Assembly: GCF_030010215.1 (NCBI RefSeq)
Contig: NZ_JASCRR010000001.1
Span: forward strand, 496,001 to 560,000
From: Tianweitania sp. UT-5YL-CI-8
GTDB lineage: Bacteria > Pseudomonadota > Alphaproteobacteria > Rhizobiales > Rhizobiaceae
Direction of reading: 5' to 3'
DNA: 64,000 nucleotides
The position numbers and the translations under genes are program-made. The notes beneath the pieces were generated by a model. The model was not told where the DNA came from, did not search any database, and worked only from the letters and a program-made list of their open reading frames with translations. How positions within the stretch are numbered: position 1 is the first letter of the stretch; the number at the start of each line of letters is the position of its first letter. Positions 59,341 through 64,000 of this stretch are shown one piece after another.

Positions 59341-60105
59341 CTACATCTGTGCCGACAGACCGCCATCGACGGTCAACACCACGCCATTGACATAGCTGCT
59401 GGCCGGCATGGCGAGAAACAGTGCGGCTGACGCCAGTTCATCCGGCCTGCCCCAGCGTTTAAGCGGCACGCGGATATCGACGACACCTTTAACGGCCTCA
59501 TCCTCTACCAGATAGCGATTGACCTCAGTCGCAAACATGCCGGGCGCTATGGCGTTCACGGTGAGCGTATCCGAGCCCAGTTCCACTGCCAGCGACCGGG
59601 TCAGCGCCGATATGCCGCCCTTGGCCGCTGTATAGGCGGGGTCGCCGCTACGCGCTATATTCGCTGCGATCGACGACAGGAATATCAGCCGCCCAGCGTC
59701 AGACCGCTTCAGGTGAGGCAATGCCGCGCGCGCCAAGACATAACCCGCTGTGAGATTGACATCGAGCATGTCAGAGAATGCCGACCCGTCCAGTTCGTGC
59801 GTAGGACGACGGTTGCGTATCCCTGCGGAGTGAACGACCACATCCAGCCCACCGAGCCGTTCGACTGACTTGGCGACAATGGTCTCGCAGTCGGTCCGCA
59901 GGTCGCCGGCAATGCCGGACACCGCATGTCCCATGGCTCCCAGGTCCGCACAAACCTGCTCGATGATCTCGGCATCGCGGCCGCTGATCACGACCCGCGC
60001 GCCGCAGGCGGCAAGGGCTTCGGCAATCGCCAGTCCGAGGCCTCGATTGCCGCCAGTAACCAGGACGCGGCGCCCCTCGACGCCGTATTTAGCAGGATGA
60101 TCCAT
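59341..60105 (-). CDS. SDR family oxidoreductase of the quinate/shikimate-type cluster
   Basis: Predicted 254-residue short-chain dehydrogenase. VLVTGGNRGLGLAIAEAL near residue 14 binds the cofactor. SAGIRNRRPT lies near residue 90, Ser in IFLSSIAANIA near residue 140, and YTAAKGG with Tyr and Lys near residue 155. ATG 60105 follows GGAAGG. It is last in the leftward unit after the dehydroshikimate dehydratase. It could oxidise quinate or shikimate-type polyols to dehydro forms, but this assignment is contextual only. Confidence 0.87.
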   Translation of the reverse strand: MDHPAKYGVEGRRVLVTGGNRGLGLAIAEALAACGARVVISGRDAEIIEQVCADLGAMGHAVSGIAGDLRTDCETIVAKSVERLGGLDVVVHSAGIRNRRPTHELDGSAFSDMLDVNLTAGYVLARAALPHLKRSDAGRLIFLSSIAANIARSGDPAYTAAKGGISALTRSLAVELGSDTLTVNAIAPGMFATEVNRYLVEDEAVKGVVDIRVPLKRWGRPDELASAALFLAMPASSYVNGVVLTVDGGLSAQM

Positions 60106-60169
60106 CAAGCCTTCCGCACTGTCGTTGTCGCCCGACCATTGCAAATCCGCACGGTGGCGTCCACTGACC

Positions 60170-62062
60170 CTAGATTCGCGGCATGCCCTTTGGCCGCAGG
60201 CTGCGCTTTTGGGCCGCGATGCGGAAGGGTGCATTGGGTCCGCCATAGCCATTATAGCTACCGCGACGCTGCACGATCTCGAAGAAAAAGCCCTCATTAT
60301 GGGTCGGGCTGTAAAGCTGGAAATATTCGCCCTGCGCGTCGGCATCGTAGAGTATATTTTCCGCCCGCAGCCGATCGGCCAGTTCTGGATCGAGGCCAAA
60401 GCGTGCTTCGACGTCGTCATAATAATTGTGCGATATCTGCAGCGGCTCGAAGCCATTGGCGCGAAGAGCGGCGGCGGCGGCGAAAATATCGTCGGTGCTG
60501 AAGGCAAGGTGCTGGACGCTGGAGCCGAAGGATTCGGTGATGAAGTGCCCCGCCAGCGTGCGCCTGTTTTCCGCGCCGTTGAGCGTCAACCGCAAGCTGC
60601 CGTCGTCGTTCTCGATCACCTGGCTGCGCACGACGCCCGAAGGATCGATGATGTCGACCATGGGCGATTTCTTGGTGCGGAAGATCGAGGTGTAGAACAG
60701 CAGCCAGGTCAGCATCTCGTCATAGACCATGGTCTGGCCGACATGATCGATCTCAGCAAGCCCAGCATGGCCGGGCGGGTTTGCGTCTTCCACGAGCTCG
60801 AAGTCGTTCTCCCAGATTTTGCGCAGTTCCGGACCCTGATCGACGAAATAGATGATGCCGCCGCCGACACCTCGGATCGCCGGAATGGTGAGTTCGCCGG
60901 GGCCGACTTGCTGGTGGAAAATCTCTGCGCCGAGCGCCCGAGCACGCTCGACGGTCGCCGCCGCATCCTCGACCTTTAGCGCGATGGCGCAGACCGATGT
61001 GCCGTGGACGAGATAGGAGGAATGCGCGAAGCCTTCGCGCTCGGTGTTGATCAAAAGGTTGATGCCGCCCTGGCGGTAAAGCGTGACCTGCTTGGAGACG
61101 TGCTGGCCGGCCTTTCGGAAGCCTATGGAGCGGAAGAAGGCGGCCAACGCTCCTGCTTCTTCATCGTTGGCAACGAATTCGACAAACTCCACACCGTGTG
61201 CCGCGATGCGATCGGGCATGGCAGGCACGTCGAGCGCGGTCGCCGGTTCCTCACGGCGCACCTGATCCATCAGATAGACAAGCGAGCGGTGGCCATCGAC
61301 GGCTATGGAACGGGCGCTGCCGCCGCGGAACTGATCGTTGAAGATTTCGAGCGAAAGATAACCGTTGTAGCCGGTGGCGGCGATGGCTCGCATGAAATCC
61401 TTGACCGGAAGGTCGCCCTCGCCCGGCATATTGCGAAAATGGCGGCTCCAATAGAGCAGGTCCATATCGATCAACGGAGCGTCGGCAAGCTGGACCAGGA
61501 AAATCTTGTCGCTTGGGATCGAGCGGATCGAGTTCGAGTCGATCTTGCGCGCCAGCGAATGGAAGGAATCGAGGATCAGGCCGATATTGGCGTGGTCGGC
61601 CCGCCGCACGATCTCCCACGCGTCGCGATGGTCGTTGATGTGGCGGCCCCAGGCGAGCGCCTCGTAGCCAACTCGAACGCCCCGCTTCGCGGCGCGTTCG
61701 CCAAGCTCGCGCAGATCCGCCGCCGCCCGGTCTATACCGCCGAGGGACACGGTAGAGGTGTTGGAGCAGACGAGGATGAGATCGGCGCCGAGTTCGCCCA
61801 TCAGGTCGAATTTGCGCTCGGCCCGGTCGAAGGTGCGGCTGCGCTGCGGCTCGGGCATGCCCTCGAAGTCGCGAAACGGCTGGAACAGTGTCAGTTCCAA
61901 CCCGGCGTCGCGCACCATGCTGCCCACGTCGCGTGGTGAGGCGTCGAAGGCAAGCAGATCGTTCTCGAAGATTTCGACACCGTCGAAACCGGCGGCGGCA
62001 ATCGCCGTCAGTTTTTCAGCGAGGTCGCCGCTGATGGAAACGGTCGCTATCGAAGTCTTCAT
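60170..62062 (-). CDS. quiC: 3-dehydroshikimate dehydratase, fused TIM-barrel and HPPD-like domains (QuiC type)
   Basis: Predicted 630-residue two-domain enzyme. Residues 1-265 form a xylose-isomerase-like TIM barrel (AAAGFDGVEIFENDLL, VGYEALAWGRHINDH, LSLEIFND with metal ligands). Residues 290-630 form two VOC modules like 4-hydroxyphenylpyruvate dioxygenase (VEFVEFVAND, GQHVSKQVTLYRQGGINLLIN, IDHVGQTMV, FTDDIFAAAA-like FSTDDIFAAAAALRANG). The arrangement is that of bacterial QuiC1-type 3-dehydroshikimate dehydratases, which make protocatechuate. ATG 62062 follows GAGGATGGA. The VOC half probably no longer acts as a dioxygenase. Confidence 0.87.
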   Translation of the reverse strand: MKTSIATVSISGDLAEKLTAIAAAGFDGVEIFENDLLAFDASPRDVGSMVRDAGLELTLFQPFRDFEGMPEPQRSRTFDRAERKFDLMGELGADLILVCSNTSTVSLGGIDRAAADLRELGERAAKRGVRVGYEALAWGRHINDHRDAWEIVRRADHANIGLILDSFHSLARKIDSNSIRSIPSDKIFLVQLADAPLIDMDLLYWSRHFRNMPGEGDLPVKDFMRAIAATGYNGYLSLEIFNDQFRGGSARSIAVDGHRSLVYLMDQVRREEPATALDVPAMPDRIAAHGVEFVEFVANDEEAGALAAFFRSIGFRKAGQHVSKQVTLYRQGGINLLINTEREGFAHSSYLVHGTSVCAIALKVEDAAATVERARALGAEIFHQQVGPGELTIPAIRGVGGGIIYFVDQGPELRKIWENDFELVEDANPPGHAGLAEIDHVGQTMVYDEMLTWLLFYTSIFRTKKSPMVDIIDPSGVVRSQVIENDDGSLRLTLNGAENRRTLAGHFITESFGSSVQHLAFSTDDIFAAAAALRANGFEPLQISHNYYDDVEARFGLDPELADRLRAENILYDADAQGEYFQLYSPTHNEGFFFEIVQRRGSYNGYGGPNAPFRIAAQKRSLRPKGMPRI

Positions 62063-62089
62063 CGGTCCATCCTCGTGCTTAGGTACGCA

Positions 62090-62533
62090 TTACGGTCGGG
62101 ATGCCGTTTCGAGCCTCCTCACCATCGCTTCCACTGCCGTTCGATAGCCGTCCGGCCCCAATCCCGCAATAACCGCTGTTGCCACTTTCGACATCAGCGA
62201 GTTGTGATAGACGGCCTCGCGCCGGTGGATGTTGGAAATGTGCAGTTCGATGATCGGCCCACTGAACATCTTCAATGCGTCCATGATCGGGACCGAAGTA
62301 AAGGTCAGGCCTGCGGGGTTGATGATAATACCTGCACCGTCGTCGATAGCGTCGTGAATCCAGTCGACGAGTTGATGCTCGGCATTCGACTGGTGGAAAA
62401 CGACCGGCCATGCGCCGGCGGCCTGCCGGCACAGAGTTTCCACCTCGGCAAGCGTGGTGTGGCCGTAGATTTCCGGCTCGCGCTTGCCGAGCCGGTTCAG
62501 GTTGGGCCCGTTGAGGATGTGGATCGGCTTCAT
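62090..62533 (-). CDS. aroQ: Type II 3-dehydroquinate dehydratase
   Basis: Predicted 147-residue type II dehydroquinase. ILNGPNLNRLGKREPEIYG near residue 6 includes the catalytic Arg and Tyr, followed by FHQSNAEHQLVDWIHDA near residue 48, the active-site INPAGLTFTSVPIMDALKM, and ELHISNIHRREAVYHNSLMS near residue 100. It converts 3-dehydroquinate to 3-dehydroshikimate. Placed between a TRAP transporter and the dehydroshikimate dehydratase, it most likely serves catabolism of quinate rather than aromatic synthesis. ATG 62533 follows AAGGAGA. Confidence 0.95.
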   Translation of the reverse strand: MKPIHILNGPNLNRLGKREPEIYGHTTLAEVETLCRQAAGAWPVVFHQSNAEHQLVDWIHDAIDDGAGIIINPAGLTFTSVPIMDALKMFSGPIIELHISNIHRREAVYHNSLMSKVATAVIAGLGPDGYRTAVEAMVRRLETASRP

Positions 62534-62543
62534 CACTCTCTCC

Positions 62544-63845
62544 TTATCCAGCGTAACCCGCCATGCGCGGCAGCCACAAAACAATCCCGGGGAAAAAGGT
62601 GATCAAGATCAGTGAGAGCACCATCCAGAAAAGGAAGGGCAGGCAGTCGCGGATAATGTCCTTGACGGGCGATCCGGAGATGTTTGTCATGATGAACAAC
62701 AACAGCCCGTAAGGTGGCGTCACCAGGCCGAGCATGATGTTAACCACGACCATGACGCCGAAATGCACCATGTCAATGCCGAGCGCCTGGGCAGTCGGGA
62801 TGAGTACGGGCACGATGATCAGAAGGATTGCTGTACCTTCGAGAATGCAGCCGAGCAAAAGCAAGATGATGTTGACCAGGATAAGGAACTGGACACGTGA
62901 CAGGTCCCAGTCGGTCAGGATGACGCGGAGGCTGTCGGGGATGTTTTCCACCGTGACGACATAGTTGAAAACAAGCGAACCGGCGATCAGCATGCCAATG
63001 GAGATACTTGTCTTGGCGCTCACTAAAAGCGCATTGTAACCTTCGCGCAGCGTCAGGCTGCGATAGAACCCCACCGAGATGATCAGTGCATAGGCTGCGG
63101 CAAGTGCCGCAGCTTCCGTCGGCGTGGTGATTCCCGAATAAATACAGCCAAGAAGCAGGATCGGCATGAACAACACTGGCAGTGCCCGCCAGGTGATGAG
63201 GGGAATATCCCGCAACGGGACGGCTTCCTCCACCGGGAAATTCTTGGCCCGCGCGGTCCAGGCTACCTGGCCCATCTGCATGAACGACATCATCAAGCCG
63301 GGGACTACCCCAGCCAGGAAAAGGTAGCCGATGGAGGCATCTGAGACGAGCGCATAGATGACCAACGGGATCGATGGTGGAATGATCGGTCCGACCACGG
63401 CTGTAACCGCTGTCAGCGCCGCCGCGTAACTCGGCGTGTAGCGGCCATCCCGCGTCATCATCGCCTGCATCATGCGGCCGCTGCCCGCGGCATCCGCAAT
63501 GGCGGAGCCGGACATGCCGGCGAAGATGATGCTCTGGACGATGTTGACCTGGGCGAGGCCGCCGCGAAAACGGCCAACCAGCACGTTGCAGAAGCGCAGG
63601 AGGCGTTCGGTCATCGACCCGCTGTTCATGATCTCGGCGGCAAGCACGAACAGCGGCACCGCCAGGATCACATAGTTGGAATACATGCCGTTGAGGAACT
63701 GTTCGGCCGCCGTGCCCATGTCGAGGCCAGCCAGATAGAGGTAAAGCACGGACCCCGAGATCATCGCCAGGCCGATGGGCAAGCCCATAAAGGCGAGAAC
63801 GGTGATGACGACAATGGCAATGGAAAAAGGACTGGTGAGATTCAT
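62544..63845 (-). CDS. dctM: TRAP transporter large permease subunit of the quinate-type cluster
   Basis: Predicted 433-residue DctM. Typical segments are GLPIGLAMISGSVLYLYLAG, YVILAVPLFVLAAEIMNSGSMTERLL, GRFRGGLAQVNIVQSIIFAGMSGSAIADAAGSG, IIPPSIPLVIYALVSDASIGYLFLAGVVPG and LGLVTPPYGLLLFIMTN. It should import a cyclic or hydroxylated carboxylate such as quinate or shikimate, judging from the genes that follow. ATG 63845 overlaps the stop of the small subunit by three bases. The binding-protein gene must lie outside the window. Confidence 0.93.
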   Translation of the reverse strand: MNLTSPFSIAIVVITVLAFMGLPIGLAMISGSVLYLYLAGLDMGTAAEQFLNGMYSNYVILAVPLFVLAAEIMNSGSMTERLLRFCNVLVGRFRGGLAQVNIVQSIIFAGMSGSAIADAAGSGRMMQAMMTRDGRYTPSYAAALTAVTAVVGPIIPPSIPLVIYALVSDASIGYLFLAGVVPGLMMSFMQMGQVAWTARAKNFPVEEAVPLRDIPLITWRALPVLFMPILLLGCIYSGITTPTEAAALAAAYALIISVGFYRSLTLREGYNALLVSAKTSISIGMLIAGSLVFNYVVTVENIPDSLRVILTDWDLSRVQFLILVNIILLLLGCILEGTAILLIIVPVLIPTAQALGIDMVHFGVMVVVNIMLGLVTPPYGLLLFIMTNISGSPVKDIIRDCLPFLFWMVLSLILITFFPGIVLWLPRMAGYAG

Positions 63846-64000
63846 ACGCCCGAGCTCGCCTTGGTGGGATCGTAAGCCTCGGGCGCCTTGCCGAAGGCGG
63901 CTTCCCATGCGATCCAGATGTAACGGATGATCATCGCCACGACGAAGACGATGTAGATCGAATAAAGATAGTCGAAACGGATTTTCAGATAGGCGGTGCG
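63842..64000 (-). CDS. dctQ: TRAP transporter small permease subunit (partial, N-terminus outside window)
   Basis: The last 52 residues of a small TRAP subunit are visible, entering from the right edge. They hold one membrane helix (YSIYIVFVVAMIIRYIWIAW) and a short cytoplasmic tail ending KASSGV. The TGA overlaps the dctM ATG (ATGA). Identity rests mainly on position and on the DctQ-like C-terminal helix. Confidence 0.75.
   Translation of the reverse strand, partial: RTAYLKIRFDYLYSIYIVFVVAMIIRYIWIAWEAAFGKAPEAYDPTKASSGV

Overview
The window reads as chromosomal DNA of a metabolically versatile alphaproteobacterium. The high GC content, the CIRCE-controlled groESL pair, the TRAP and Liv/Dpp type importers and the uronate gene order (uxuAB, uxaC, TRAP, gntR, kduID, kdgF) suggest Hyphomicrobiales, probably a Mesorhizobium/Aminobacter-like member of Phyllobacteriaceae. 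That assignment is inference, because no rRNA or other marker gene is present. I saw no tRNA, insertion sequence, prophage or CRISPR array. Coding density is about 95%.

Layout. (i) 1-2096, minus strand: a partial M14-type carboxypeptidase, an aldo/keto reductase and a TIGR04076-like protein. (ii) 2241-20732, plus strand: one co-directional 18.5-kb run of a hydantoinase/oxoprolinase-type pair (hyuB-hyuA), a dipeptide/oligopeptide ABC importer with fused ATPases, kynureninase, an aspartate-dehydrogenase-like enzyme, a MarR regulator, the fused anthraniloyl-CoA monooxygenase/reductase, an SDR, a cupin, an enoyl-CoA hydratase, an acyl-CoA dehydrogenase and a RidA protein. (iii) 20758-35278: mostly housekeeping and stress genes (transglutaminase-like protein, groESL, Pit phosphate transport, a GFA protein, a frameshifted GST, dgoAK, a GST, a Ca2+/H+ antiporter, a PQQ-type sugar dehydrogenase, a cardiolipin synthase-like protein and an EEP phosphodiesterase). 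(iv) 35324-45305: a uronate catabolic cluster, uxuBA diverging from uxaC-dctPQM-gntR-kduI-kduD-kdgF. (v) 45341-51582, minus strand: a Liv-type ABC importer behind a 2-aminobenzoate-CoA ligase. (vi) 51911-55609: a cytoplasmic PaoABC-like molybdenum hydroxylase. (vii) 55754-59201: an AIM24-like protein, a pepsin-like aspartic peptidase, an LprI-like protein and a membrane hydrolase. (viii) 59341-64000, minus strand: a quinate/dehydroshikimate module (SDR, QuiC-type dehydratase, AroQ, TRAP transporter), running off the end.

How the parts fit. Kynureninase makes anthranilate. The ligase at 50-51.6 kb would activate it to anthraniloyl-CoA. The monooxygenase/reductase and beta-oxidation-like enzymes at 14.6-20.7 kb would then open the ring and degrade it, as in the aerobic 2-aminobenzoyl-CoA pathway of Azoarcus evansii. 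The two halves of this route lie about 30 kb apart but share an unusual AAGCTT-centred palindrome upstream of each first gene, probably the MarR operator. A different, perfect dyad (TTGATC-N3-GATCAA) occurs twice, before hyuB and before the peptide-binding protein gene, tying the hydantoinase pair and the importer into one regulon. The least explained part is why a hydantoinase/oxoprolinase-type ATP-dependent enzyme, a peptide importer and an aspartate-dehydrogenase-like enzyme sit in front of an anthranilate pathway. They may handle an N-modified or cyclic kynurenine-type substrate.
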